Part shown: in pieces, positions 18,576 to 26,971 of the stretch | Numbering within the stretch: the stretch's first letter is position 1 | How the letters are laid out: every line of letters begins with the position of its first letter | Assembly: GCF_947499695.1 (NCBI RefSeq) | Contig: NZ_CANMPQ010000001.1 | Coordinates: 1,706,271-1,770,270 of the forward strand | Length of the DNA stretch: 64,000 nucleotides | DNA from: an uncultured Allomuricauda sp. | GTDB lineage: Bacteria > Bacteroidota > Bacteroidia > Flavobacteriales > Flavobacteriaceae | Reading direction: 5' to 3' | Program-made: the position numbers and the translations under genes | Notes under the pieces: model-generated | What the model was told of the DNA's origin: nothing | What the model saw: only the letters and a program-made list of their open reading frames with translations | Database searches by the model: none

Positions 18576-19199
18576 TTAAAAAGGCGGTTCAATCCGTGTT
18601 TCTTGAACCAGTTCCACTTCGGCGTTTGGCTGAAACAAATATAACCTGCCTGAAGTCAATTCTACACATTCATATCGTTTTACCCTTTTTTTTCCTTTTT
18701 TAAATAGCTTACCATTATATAATCGAAAGGTACTGCCTTGGGGCAATTCGTATACATAGCTGTTTTTTCGCTCTTTGGTGTCAAAAGTCTTGAGCGCAAT
18801 GGACAAGCGGGCATCGGTACTACTACTTGCTTTAGGGTTTTTAAAGTGATTGGCAATTATGGGCAATAATTGGGATGGGAAAATCTCCGGTCGAATGAAT
18901 GGAATCATTAAATGTTGAAAGGTTCTTTTCCATTCCAAGCCATGCGGTTTGATTCTACGCCCGTATTTTTCAAAAGCTACCAAATGGGCAATCTCATGGA
19001 CTAGGGTAATTAAAAACCGATATTTATTCAAAGAAGCATTGACAGTTATTTGATGCAACCCGTTGGGCAATCTCCTATAATCGCCATGACGGGTAACTCG
19101 ATGATTTACAATTTTTAAGTGCACTCCATGTGTCTTGATCATCTCAAAACAAGGATTCACTGCACGCTCAGGCAAATATTTTTGAAGAGTAGTACTCAC
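18576..19199 (-). CDS. SprT-like zinc metallopeptidase domain protein
   Basis: A 207-residue protein with the SprT zinc site: H68-E-I-A-H72 and a third ligand, H86, in KPHGLEWK. The start is GTG at 19199; no ATG lies in the first part, and the N-terminus (LQKYLPERAV) looks like that of other flavobacterial SprT proteins. Related eukaryotic Spartan cleaves DNA-protein crosslinks, but the bacterial role is poorly known. It is the first gene of the sprT-manC-DUF389 run. A minus-strand TAATTTTG at 19205-19212 is so close that the transcript would be nearly leaderless if it is the promoter. Confidence 0.85.
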   Translation of the reverse strand: MSTTLQKYLPERAVNPCFEMIKTHGVHLKIVNHRVTRHGDYRRLPNGLHQITVNASLNKYRFLITLVHEIAHLVAFEKYGRRIKPHGLEWKRTFQHLMIPFIRPEIFPSQLLPIIANHFKNPKASSSTDARLSIALKTFDTKERKNSYVYELPQGSTFRLYNGKLFKKGKKRVKRYECVELTSGRLYLFQPNAEVELVQETRIEPPF

Positions 19200-19204
19200 A
19201 ACTA

Positions 19205-19212
19205 CAAAATTA
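19205..19212 (-). promoter_or_regulatory. Candidate -7 box close to the sprT start
   Basis: Minus-strand TAATTTTG fits TAnnTTTG but lies only five bases from the GTG codon, which would give an almost leaderless mRNA. This could be chance. Confidence 0.25.
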
Positions 19213-19349
19213 GGGGTTTATTACTGAGCGGAAAAGCCATTGAAAATTACTATCTTACGCTTAATATTTAGTTTAACCACCACGCATTACCTCAACCTTG
19301 TTTAATAGGCGAGTTGTTCCCTCTTCTGTTGTGGATTCACACACTTCCT

Positions 19350-20237
19350 ATGAAAACAAAATCCATTTTGTTCCTAATCCTATTTTTAGGTTTTACCTCC
19401 CTCATCCATTCTCAAGCTATCGACATGCATTTACATAGCTATACTTCAGATGATTATTGGGGAGGGCAAACACATCCACCGACGGGAATCAGTTCTCCAA
19501 GAACCGCACAAGAACATCTTGAACAAACCATTGCAGAAATGGATAAAAACAAAATTGAATATGCTGTGGTCAGCGGAACTCTTAAAAGTATTTCGGATTA
19601 TGTAGCAGCTGATCCCCGATTCATTCCTGGGTATATGGATGATGACAATCTAATCCCTTTGGATGAGTTCGAACAGGGCATTAAAGATGGCAAAATCAAA
19701 GTATTTGGTGAAATAACCGCTGTATATGGGGGCACAACCTTAAATGACCCCAAGTATGCTCCTTATTTGGCGCTCTGCGAAACCTATGATATTCCGGTTG
19801 CCTATCATACAGGTGGTGGCCCACCAATGACACCCTACCGCTGTTGTCCTGATTTCAGGATTTCTTTTGGTGACCCTTTTATGATTGAAGATGTATTAGT
19901 GAAACACCCAAAACTGCGGTTGTATTTGATGCATGGCGGAGAGGTTTTCTTTGAACATGCTGTTCGGATGATGAGCATGTACCAACAATTGTATATTGAT
20001 GTTGGGGTTTTACTTTGGGTAGATCCAATTGTAAAAGATTATGCGGTTCGACTATTAAAATTGGCTAAACAAGCCCAAGTATTGGACCGTGTCATGTTTG
20101 GATCAGATCAGATGGTATGGCCTGGTGCGATTTCTGCATCCATTGATTTTCTTGATCAACTAGATTTCTTAACCGAAACTGAAAAACAACTCATCTTGTA
20201 TAACAACGCCAAACGTTTTTTAAAAATTGAAGAATAA
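19350..20237 (+). CDS. Secreted amidohydrolase (metal-dependent hydrolase)
   Basis: A 295-residue amidohydrolase_2-type TIM-barrel protein. ATG 19350 is preferred because it gives a good signal peptide ending near residue 22; an in-frame TTG at 19314 only adds a tail. The metal-binding start of the barrel is D25-M-H27-L-H29. Later elements are PVAYHTGGGP, LYLMHGGE and MFGSDQMVWP, with the final aspartate ligand in GSDQ. It should act in the periplasm or outside the cell on an unknown small substrate. It converges on the SDR gene. Confidence 0.83.
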   Translation: MKTKSILFLILFLGFTSLIHSQAIDMHLHSYTSDDYWGGQTHPPTGISSPRTAQEHLEQTIAEMDKNKIEYAVVSGTLKSISDYVAADPRFIPGYMDDDNLIPLDEFEQGIKDGKIKVFGEITAVYGGTTLNDPKYAPYLALCETYDIPVAYHTGGGPPMTPYRCCPDFRISFGDPFMIEDVLVKHPKLRLYLMHGGEVFFEHAVRMMSMYQQLYIDVGVLLWVDPIVKDYAVRLLKLAKQAQVLDRVMFGSDQMVWPGAISASIDFLDQLDFLTETEKQLILYNNAKRFLKIEE

Positions 20238-20289
20238 GGCAACTCTCCTTTTCCGTCGGTTTAAATTGCGGCTTAATATAAAGTGGATA

Positions 20290-20967
20290 TCAGGGTGTAC
20301 TGCTGCTCACTTGTAGTAACTTTCCATTGTAAAGCTTGTTTCCTGTTAAGGCAAAATCCTTGACATAACTTGCCATCTCATTGGCAGTTACTGGAGCTTG
20401 ATATCCAGGAAAGGCTTCAGCCAACATTTCAGTTTGTACGGCACCAATTGCCAAAACATTAAAGCTTGGTCCGGTTTCCTTAAATTCTTCTGCCCAAAGC
20501 TCCGTTAACGTGATTACGGCTCCTTTGCTAGAACTATAAGCGGAAAGACCAGGAAATTTCATACTTCCTTGCACCCCGCCCATGGAACTTATCGTTACCA
20601 CATGTCCATTCTTTCCCATTTTTGGGATTACCATGCGTGTCATTTCAGCAACACCAAAGACATTTACTTTGTAAACGGCCTCAAATTCCGAAGGAGAAGT
20701 TTCCAAAAAAGGTTTTTTCAACAAGCTTCCGGCGTTGTTGACCAACACATCTACCTGTTCCCACTGCTGAAGAAAATCAGTTGCTCTTTCAAAATCTTTC
20801 TGATTCGCCAAATCAAATGACAAAGCATGCACATTGGGTAGATTCAGTTCTGCAACCGGTTTTTCATTTCTGGACAAAGCCAGCACTTGGTGTCCTTCTT
20901 TTGCAAAAAGCTGTACTAGTTCAAAACCAATACCTCTGCTAGTTCCTGTTACAATAATATTTGCCAT
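20290..20967 (-). CDS. SDR-family NAD(P)-dependent oxidoreductase
   Basis: A 225-residue short-chain dehydrogenase. The cofactor loop is TGTSRGIG near residue 7. NNAG, a serine in ISSMGG and the Y-x3-K pair in YSSSKGA complete the catalytic set. The substrate is unknown. It starts 32 bases after the stop of the M28 peptidase gene in the same direction, so the two may be co-transcribed. Confidence 0.88.
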   Translation of the reverse strand: MANIIVTGTSRGIGFELVQLFAKEGHQVLALSRNEKPVAELNLPNVHALSFDLANQKDFERATDFLQQWEQVDVLVNNAGSLLKKPFLETSPSEFEAVYKVNVFGVAEMTRMVIPKMGKNGHVVTISSMGGVQGSMKFPGLSAYSSSKGAVITLTELWAEEFKETGPSFNVLAIGAVQTEMLAEAFPGYQAPVTANEMASYVKDFALTGNKLYNGKLLQVSSSTP

Positions 20968-20999
20968 ATGCGAATCTCTAGCCTACCCTTGAGATGATT

Positions 21000-22037
21000 T
21001 TATTGGGTTATTTTAACTTCTTGTGTTGATGCATTGGCAATTCCTTCCAAAACTGGAATCATTTTGTTCACTAAAGCGGCCATATGTGGAAAATCCATCA
21101 AATCGTTTTCGTCTCCTACCTTATGATAGTGTCCAAAATTGGTAAAGTCAAAGGTGCAATAGGTATGTGACGGTACCCCGAATTCTTTATGAAATGGATA
21201 ATTATCGGAGCGTTGGAACAGGTTATATTCTTTTGCTGTTGGCAAGAATCCCACCATATTCTCTTTTGCATAGGTATTGCTAACTTCCGCCAAATTAGAA
21301 TTGTCATATCCTGTGATATAAACAAAATAATCTTTGCCTTGTAGAGGAACCCCGGTCATTTCAAAGTTGAGCATTGCATACAAATTCAAGTCTTGTCCTT
21401 TCATTTTTTTAGCTAGATGCTCAGACCCCAACAGGCCTTTTTCCTCTGCGCTGAACAAGGCAAAAATCAAACTACGCTTGTTGTTCTTATTGGTTCCAAA
21501 ATACCGAGCCAATTCCATTACAGTGGTAGTCCCTGATGCATTGTCATTGGCTCCATTGGCAATATAATCGCCGTTTTCCGGAGCAATAGTTCCGATATGA
21601 TCGTAATGAGCCCCAATCACAATGTATTCGTTCTTCAAATCCGGGTCATTCCCTTCCACAACTCCTACGATATTATAGGAAGGTTTTTTATAGTTGGAAA
21701 GTGTATCCCTATAGGATTCGAAATAAGGTTTTACGTGATAACTTTTGAAATAGTTTTCGATGTACTTAGCTGCCATCTCGATGCCCTCACTTCCCGAATC
21801 CCGGCCTTTAAGGTCATCAGAGGCCAGATAATTCATGATATCTGCCACCCGTTCTGCATCGGTAAAAGTAGCTTCTGACACACCGGTCGCTTTTACCGTG
21901 GATGTGGCTTCAACAACACTTCCTTTTACACCTTCTGGTCCTGCAGGGTCTATAGTATTCGTTCGTGTCTCCACCATCTGGGTAGACCCGCAGCCTATAG
22001 CTAAAAGGATCGCGAAAGCACAGCTTAGTTTTTTCAT
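21000..22037 (-). CDS. M28-family zinc aminopeptidase lipoprotein
   Basis: A 345-residue exported peptidase. The signal peptide ends in a lipobox with Cys16 (LLAIGC), so it is membrane-anchored. Zinc ligands of the M28 family are in GAHYDHIG, GANDNASGT and SAEEKGLLGS, with the final histidine in the C-terminal part. It should remove N-terminal amino acids from peptides in the periplasm or at the surface. It is followed by the SDR gene and preceded by the pdhA-pdhC terminator. Confidence 0.9.
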   Translation of the reverse strand: MKKLSCAFAILLAIGCGSTQMVETRTNTIDPAGPEGVKGSVVEATSTVKATGVSEATFTDAERVADIMNYLASDDLKGRDSGSEGIEMAAKYIENYFKSYHVKPYFESYRDTLSNYKKPSYNIVGVVEGNDPDLKNEYIVIGAHYDHIGTIAPENGDYIANGANDNASGTTTVMELARYFGTNKNNKRSLIFALFSAEEKGLLGSEHLAKKMKGQDLNLYAMLNFEMTGVPLQGKDYFVYITGYDNSNLAEVSNTYAKENMVGFLPTAKEYNLFQRSDNYPFHKEFGVPSHTYCTFDFTNFGHYHKVGDENDLMDFPHMAALVNKMIPVLEGIANASTQEVKITQ

Positions 22038-22065
22038 GGTATTCGTTTTTTGAATTTTTTAAAGA

Positions 22066-22096
22066 TAAAAAAAGCATCCTAAAAGGATGCTTTAAA
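22066..22096 (-). terminator. Terminator of the cdd-pdhA-pdhC transcript
   Basis: AAAGCATCC (22071-22079) pairs with GGATGCTTT (22085-22093). On the minus strand it is followed by a T-run. It lies about 70 bases after the pdhC stop. Confidence 0.8.
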
Positions 22097-22159
22097 TTAT
22101 ATGTTCTGTGATTCAAATTGCACTTTATCAAGTTCAGCGTGAATGCTCCAACTGATATC

Positions 22160-23791
22160 TTACGCCAACATAGTCACAGGGTTTTCCAAATAAGCTCTTA
22201 ATGTCTGTAAAAATTGAGCTCCTACAGCACCATCAACTGTTCTGTGATCACAAGCCAAGGTTACTTTCATTGTATTACCAACAACAATTTCACCATTTTT
22301 CACCACTGGTTTTTCGACAATGGCTCCAACGGATAAAATTGCTGAATTAGGCTTATTTATAATCGAAGTGAATTCCTGTATACCAAACATTCCCAAATTA
22401 GAAACTGTAAAGGTACTCCCCTCCATTTCGTCCGGTTTTATCTTCTTGGTGCGAGCTCTACCAGCTAAATCCTTTACAGAAGCACCTAGTTGAGTCAAAC
22501 TTAATTGATCAGCAAATTTCACTACTGGAACCACCAATCCTTCATCAACCGCAACTGCTACACCCATATGAATATGGTGTTTAAAAATGGTTGCATCATC
22601 TGTCCATGTTGTGTTTACCTGCGGATGTTTCTTCAATGCCATCGCACAAGCTTTTAACACCATATCATTGAACGATACTTTAGTGTCTGGTAAATTGTTG
22701 ATTTGCGCCCTTGAAGCCTTGGCGTTATCCATAACCACTTCAATAGTAAGATAGAAATGAGGTGCAGTAAACTTGGAAGCACTTAAGTGCTTGGTTATTG
22801 CCTTGCGCATGTTTGAGTTTTTCACCTCTTCCATGCCTTCCTCACCAACAGGCAAGTTTATTGGAGCGGCGACAACAGGCGTCGAAGCTTCAACAGGTGC
22901 GGAAACTGCAGGTGCCGAAGCTGGCGCTTGTGATGGCTGGAAGTTCTCCACATCCCTCTTAACGATTCTGCCGTGGTCTCCTGAACCCTTTACATCGGCC
23001 AAATTAATGCCTTTTTCCCCTGCTATCTTCTTTGCCAATGGGGAAGCCAAAATACGTTGCCCATTTTGTGAGGTTACCACTTCTGGGGCAGCCTCTTCAA
23101 CTTTAGGGCTCTCGGTTACGGCTTGGGCCACAGGAGCACTTTCCGAAACCGAACTTGTAGGAGCACTTAAAACAGCACTTACATCGGTTCCAGCAGGACC
23201 AATAACGGCCAATACATCATCAACTGGAGCTGACTCACCTTCTTGTATTCCAATATGCAAAAGGACTCCTGAGTAGAACGACTCAAATTCCATTGTTGCC
23301 TTATCCGTCTCAATCTCAGCCAAAATATCACCCTCTTCTACTTCATCTCCCACCTTTTTCAACCAAGAGGCAACGGTTCCTTCTTCCATGGTATCGCTTA
23401 ATCTTGGCATTTTAATAACCTCTACTCCTGCCGGAATCTCAGCACTTGCTGCAGCTGGAGTCGCTGGAGCCTCAGGTGCACCTTCCGGTTCAGCTGGAGC
23501 TTCGGCCGCAGGTGCTGCACCACTTCCATTTAACAAAGCAGCAATATCCTCTCCTTCTTCACCAATAATGGCCAAAAGTGAATCAACTGGTGCGCCATCG
23601 CCTTCTTCTATACCTATATGAAGTAATGTTCCTTCATGAAAGGATTCAAATTCCATGGTGGCTTTGTCCGTTTCGATTTCAGCCAAAATATCACCTTCCT
23701 CTACTTTATCTCCTACTTTTTTGAGCCATTTTGCCACGGTTCCTTCCTCCATGGTATCACTCAATCTAGGCATGTTGATTACTTCTGCCAT
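22160..23791 (-). CDS. pdhC: Pyruvate dehydrogenase complex E2, dihydrolipoamide acetyltransferase
   Basis: Core subunit that passes acetyl groups from pyruvate to CoA. The 543 residues contain two lipoyl domains, with lipoyl-lysines K43 and K164 in ETDKATMEFES. They are joined by Ala/Pro-rich linkers and followed by a peripheral-subunit-binding domain (ILASPLAKKIAGEKGINL) and the catalytic domain with ACDHRTVDGA. The two lipoyl domains are nearly identical over their central stretch, suggesting a duplication. It starts four bases after the pdhA stop. E3 is not in this window. Confidence 0.95.
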   Translation of the reverse strand: MAEVINMPRLSDTMEEGTVAKWLKKVGDKVEEGDILAEIETDKATMEFESFHEGTLLHIGIEEGDGAPVDSLLAIIGEEGEDIAALLNGSGAAPAAEAPAEPEGAPEAPATPAAASAEIPAGVEVIKMPRLSDTMEEGTVASWLKKVGDEVEEGDILAEIETDKATMEFESFYSGVLLHIGIQEGESAPVDDVLAVIGPAGTDVSAVLSAPTSSVSESAPVAQAVTESPKVEEAAPEVVTSQNGQRILASPLAKKIAGEKGINLADVKGSGDHGRIVKRDVENFQPSQAPASAPAVSAPVEASTPVVAAPINLPVGEEGMEEVKNSNMRKAITKHLSASKFTAPHFYLTIEVVMDNAKASRAQINNLPDTKVSFNDMVLKACAMALKKHPQVNTTWTDDATIFKHHIHMGVAVAVDEGLVVPVVKFADQLSLTQLGASVKDLAGRARTKKIKPDEMEGSTFTVSNLGMFGIQEFTSIINKPNSAILSVGAIVEKPVVKNGEIVVGNTMKVTLACDHRTVDGAVGAQFLQTLRAYLENPVTMLA

Positions 23792-23795
23792 CTAC

Positions 23796-24794
23796 TTATA
23801 ATTTATGTTGTAAAAATGGATAGTCTTCTTGCTCGTATACCGTATCGTACATCTGCTCTATCGGTGGGAAATCCGATTCTTCGGCAAACTTTTCACATTC
23901 GGCCACTAAATCCTTTACACCTTTATCAATTTCCTTGATCTGATCTTCTGTTGCCCATCCTTTTTCGAAAATGATATCCTTTACTTGGGTAATTGGATCA
24001 ATCTTTTTGTATTCTTCCACTTCTTCCTTGGTCCGATACTGCTGCGCATCAGACATGGAATGTCCGCGATAACGGTATGTCTTCATTTCCAAGAAAGTTG
24101 GACCACCACCCGTACGTGCACGCTCAATGGCTTTATCCACTTCTTTAGCAACTGTAGCGGGGTCCATGCCGTCAACATCGGTACATGGCATTTCATAACC
24201 CAACCCTAATTTCCATATTTCTGTGGAATAAGCTGTGCGAGCTACAGATGTTCCCATGGCATAACCATTGTTCTCACAAATAAATACAACGGGTAATTGC
24301 CAAAGCATGGCCAAATTGAACGCCTCGTGTAAGGATCCTTGACGAACAGCACCATCACCCATGTAGCATAATGTTACGGAATCTCTTTTAAAGTATTTAT
24401 CAGCAAAGGCCAATCCCGCACCTAATGGAATTTGTCCTCCCACAATACCATGTCCTCCATAAAAGCGGTGCTCTTTAGAGAAAATGTGCATTGAACCTCC
24501 ATTTCCTTTGGAAGTACCTGTAACTTTTCCAAAAAGTTCAGCCATAACTTTTCTGGGATCTACACCCATTCCGATAGGTTGAACGTGGTTACGATAAGCA
24601 GTGATCATTCTATCCTTGGTCAAATCCATGGCGTGCAACGAACCTGCTAAAACAGCTTCTTGTCCATTATATAAGTGGAGAAACCCCCTTACTTTTTGTT
24701 GAATATATACTGCAGCCAGTTTGTCCTCGAATTTTCTCCAGAACAACATGTCTTCATACCATTTCAGGTAAACTTCTTTGGTGATTTTTTTCAT
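23796..24794 (-). CDS. pdhA: Pyruvate dehydrogenase E1 component, alpha subunit
   Basis: Thiamine-diphosphate subunit of the heterotetrameric E1 type. From ATG 24794 (MKKITKEVYLKWYEDM) it has 332 residues, normal for this family; a frame extending 15 codons further upstream lacks support. The ThDP/Mg motif is GDGAVRQGSLHEAFNLAMLW...NN, and the phosphorylation-loop-like YRYRGHSMSD is present. The E1 beta gene is not adjacent, so it must lie elsewhere. It is coupled to pdhC and preceded by cdd. Confidence 0.95.
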   Translation of the reverse strand: MKKITKEVYLKWYEDMLFWRKFEDKLAAVYIQQKVRGFLHLYNGQEAVLAGSLHAMDLTKDRMITAYRNHVQPIGMGVDPRKVMAELFGKVTGTSKGNGGSMHIFSKEHRFYGGHGIVGGQIPLGAGLAFADKYFKRDSVTLCYMGDGAVRQGSLHEAFNLAMLWQLPVVFICENNGYAMGTSVARTAYSTEIWKLGLGYEMPCTDVDGMDPATVAKEVDKAIERARTGGGPTFLEMKTYRYRGHSMSDAQQYRTKEEVEEYKKIDPITQVKDIIFEKGWATEDQIKEIDKGVKDLVAECEKFAEESDFPPIEQMYDTVYEQEDYPFLQHKL

Positions 24795-24875
24795 CAACGA
24801 TTGTATTATTTGAAATTCCCCAACTTCGGAGAAAAGCAAAAATACATATATATCTGTTTTGGGAAAAGGTTTGGT

Positions 24876-25367
24876 TTAAGAATCACCCAAAAATGAACTG
24901 CTAAATGCCAAAGGAAGAATATCACTTACAGCATCGCATTTGAAAATAGGTCCAATTTGACCTCGCAAAAGAATAGCTATCGGGGATTCTTGTTTTTGTT
25001 CGTATTCAATAATGGATTGCCTACAATTCCCGCATGGTCCTGCGGGTTTGTCAACCACATAATTTTGAGAAGTGGCACTAATGGCAATGGTATTTATTGC
25101 TACTCCCGGGAATTTGGCACCAGCTTGAAAAATTGCTACGCGCTCTGCACAAAGTCCGGATGGGTATGATGAATTTTCTTGATTATTCCCAATTACAATC
25201 TCGCCATTTGCCAAAAGCACCGCGGCGCCGACTTTAAAGTTCGAATATGGGGAGTACGCATTTTCTCGCGCATCTTCAGCTTGTTCTAACAATTTTTGTT
25301 CGATTTGTGACAGTTCGTTGGGGTTATCGTAAACGGCAAGTTCGAAGCTAATTTGTTTTTTCTCCAT
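24876..25367 (-). CDS. cdd: Cytidine deaminase
   Basis: Pyrimidine salvage enzyme that converts cytidine or deoxycytidine to uridine forms. ATG 25367 gives 163 residues. The zinc site is C73-A-E75 and P111-C112-G-N-C115, the three-cysteine type of tetrameric deaminases. An in-frame upstream extension to 25409 would run into the porV terminator and is rejected. It lies about 80 bases before the pdhA start, transcribed the same way. Confidence 0.93.
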   Translation of the reverse strand: MEKKQISFELAVYDNPNELSQIEQKLLEQAEDARENAYSPYSNFKVGAAVLLANGEIVIGNNQENSSYPSGLCAERVAIFQAGAKFPGVAINTIAISATSQNYVVDKPAGPCGNCRQSIIEYEQKQESPIAILLRGQIGPIFKCDAVSDILPLAFSSSFLGDS

Positions 25368-25397
25368 CGTGGGTGTTAGGTGTTGACCAAAAATAAG

Positions 25398-25425
25398 AAA
25401 ACCTGTCAATTGACAGGTTTTCTTT
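25398..25425 (-). terminator. Terminator between porV and cdd
   Basis: A perfect inverted repeat, AAAACCTGTCAA/TTGACAGGTTTT, spans 25398-25421, about 25 bases after the porV stop, with an A/T-rich flank. It makes porV a separate transcript from cdd-pdhA-pdhC. Confidence 0.75.
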
Positions 25426-25445
25426 AAATTCTTATTACGCTTTAC

Positions 25446-26594
25446 TTAGTCATTGACATATTCCTCACCAAAATTAAAGGTAAGTGAAAAACGAAGTGTG
25501 TTTTCTAATGGATTTCTGACTTGTGATGTCGAGAAAAGATACGAAAGGTCTATTTGGGCAGATTTAAACTGAAATCCAGCTCCCAAAGTAAAGAACTTTC
25601 TTGAACCTTTTTCTTCACTTTCGTTGAAGTATCCAGTTCGAAGCATAAAGGCATCCATGTATTTATATTCGGCTCCTAGAGCCCAAGTAACTTCTTTTAA
25701 CTCCTCGCTAAATCCATCAGGAGCATCTCCTAACGATTCAAAAGCACCACTAAAAAAGCCTATTTGCTGATATTCGTTATTGTCTTCTGCGGTAATCTGG
25801 CCATCTCCTGTAAAATCCCGCGGGGTTGGCACCAATAATTTATTGAATTCGGTATGCAGTCCCAAGACATTGTCTTGATCAAAAATAAAGTCAAAGCCCG
25901 TTCCAAATTTTAAGTTGGTTGGCAAAAAGTTTTCTTGGCCACCGGCATCATACTGAATTTTTCCTCCAAGATTGGAAATATTGAATCCGGCTCTCCATCT
26001 ACCATCAAAACTGTTGTAGGCAATTTCCCTTGAACGGAAAAAACCAGCAATATCCACCGCAAAAGCATTCGCGGCCTGGGAATCCTGAGAACCTTCTTGA
26101 AATCTTAGGTTAGAACTTATAAACCTACCACCAACGGCCATGGAAAAGGTCTCGCTGAGTTTTAAGGAATATGAACCGTCGATAGAAAACTCATTTGGTT
26201 TTACCAAAGTCGGGTCTAACTGATCAAAGGTTTGGCGCAATTCTATTTCACCCAAACCGAAATATCGCAAACTAAAGGCGAATGCACTTCGATCATTAAA
26301 TTTATTGTAATAGCTGGCGTTCAACAGAGAAACATCGTTAACGATACTTTCTAAGTAAGGGGTATAGCTGACCCCAATTCCAGATTTTTGGTTTGCAAAG
26401 GCAAATTTAGCAGGGTTCCATTGTTGAGAGTAGGCATCAAAAGATGTTGCCACCCCCATATCTCCCATCCCAGATGCCCTAGCATCCGAAGCAATGGTCA
26501 AAAATGGAACTGCTGTTGTAATTACTCTTTCTTGCTGTGCGCTCATCTTTGGGGCAAGAACAAGCAACACTACCAGTATTAGTAACTTTTTCAT
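25446..26594 (-). CDS. porV: Type IX secretion outer membrane protein PorV
   Basis: An outer-membrane barrel protein of the FadL type, 382 residues, that works in the type IX secretion system: it collects secreted cargo and hands it to the PorU sortase. A signal peptide ends near residue 19 (MSAQQ), followed by TIASDARASGMGDMGVATSFD, here cited from near residue 34, a hallmark of PorV. It ends with beta-strand-rich sequence and a terminal aromatic-containing strand. It diverges from gldJ. In Flavobacterium johnsoniae porU stands between these two genes, but here only 377 bases separate them. Confidence 0.93.
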   Translation of the reverse strand: MKKLLILVVLLVLAPKMSAQQERVITTAVPFLTIASDARASGMGDMGVATSFDAYSQQWNPAKFAFANQKSGIGVSYTPYLESIVNDVSLLNASYYNKFNDRSAFAFSLRYFGLGEIELRQTFDQLDPTLVKPNEFSIDGSYSLKLSETFSMAVGGRFISSNLRFQEGSQDSQAANAFAVDIAGFFRSREIAYNSFDGRWRAGFNISNLGGKIQYDAGGQENFLPTNLKFGTGFDFIFDQDNVLGLHTEFNKLLVPTPRDFTGDGQITAEDNNEYQQIGFFSGAFESLGDAPDGFSEELKEVTWALGAEYKYMDAFMLRTGYFNESEEKGSRKFFTLGAGFQFKSAQIDLSYLFSTSQVRNPLENTLRFSLTFNFGEEYVND

Positions 26595-26971
26595 TTTAAG
26601 CGTTTAGCGTTTAGTTAAATTACGTCCATGGTATAGCATATAAATATGACGTATTACATGTAAACGAACTTTTCCATCAATTCTTATAATACACACCTAT
26701 TTTTTTAACCAAATTTTTGGAAAAAGGAGAGAATGCTGTACTTACCGTTAGTTCGGAGCGGAATTAAAACCGTTAAAACTTCCTTGTTTCATACTATTTC
26801 GACTTCCTTATCGTTTAAAAAAGTAGATTGGGCCCGCAGATTAATTTTGCAGGCACAAAATATAATGGCCAAAACATCGTTTTAATGCCATCAATGGATT
26901 TTAAGTAAAATCAAAACAAGTTAAAGTTACTAAGGAAAAACCCTTAGTTATAAAGTACTCAAGCCCAAATT
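26595..26971. other. Intergenic region between porV and gldJ
   Basis: 377 bases with divergent genes on both sides. It holds a candidate -7 box TAATTTTG at 26842-26849 facing gldJ and a short tandem GCGTTTA repeat near 26604. No frame encodes a protein of note, and there is no trace of porU. Confidence 0.6.

Noticed and set aside
22773..23276. 167-codon plus-strand open frame opposite pdhC
   Set aside because: Antisense to the alanine/proline-rich linkers of E2, whose base composition produces open frames by chance.
22160..23791. Possible assembly duplication from the two near-identical lipoyl segments of pdhC
   Set aside because: Double lipoyl domains are common in E2 proteins, and the DNA of the two copies differs at many silent positions.
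26600..26620. Tandem GCGTTTA copies upstream of porV
   Set aside because: Only two copies, with no extended repeat or known function.
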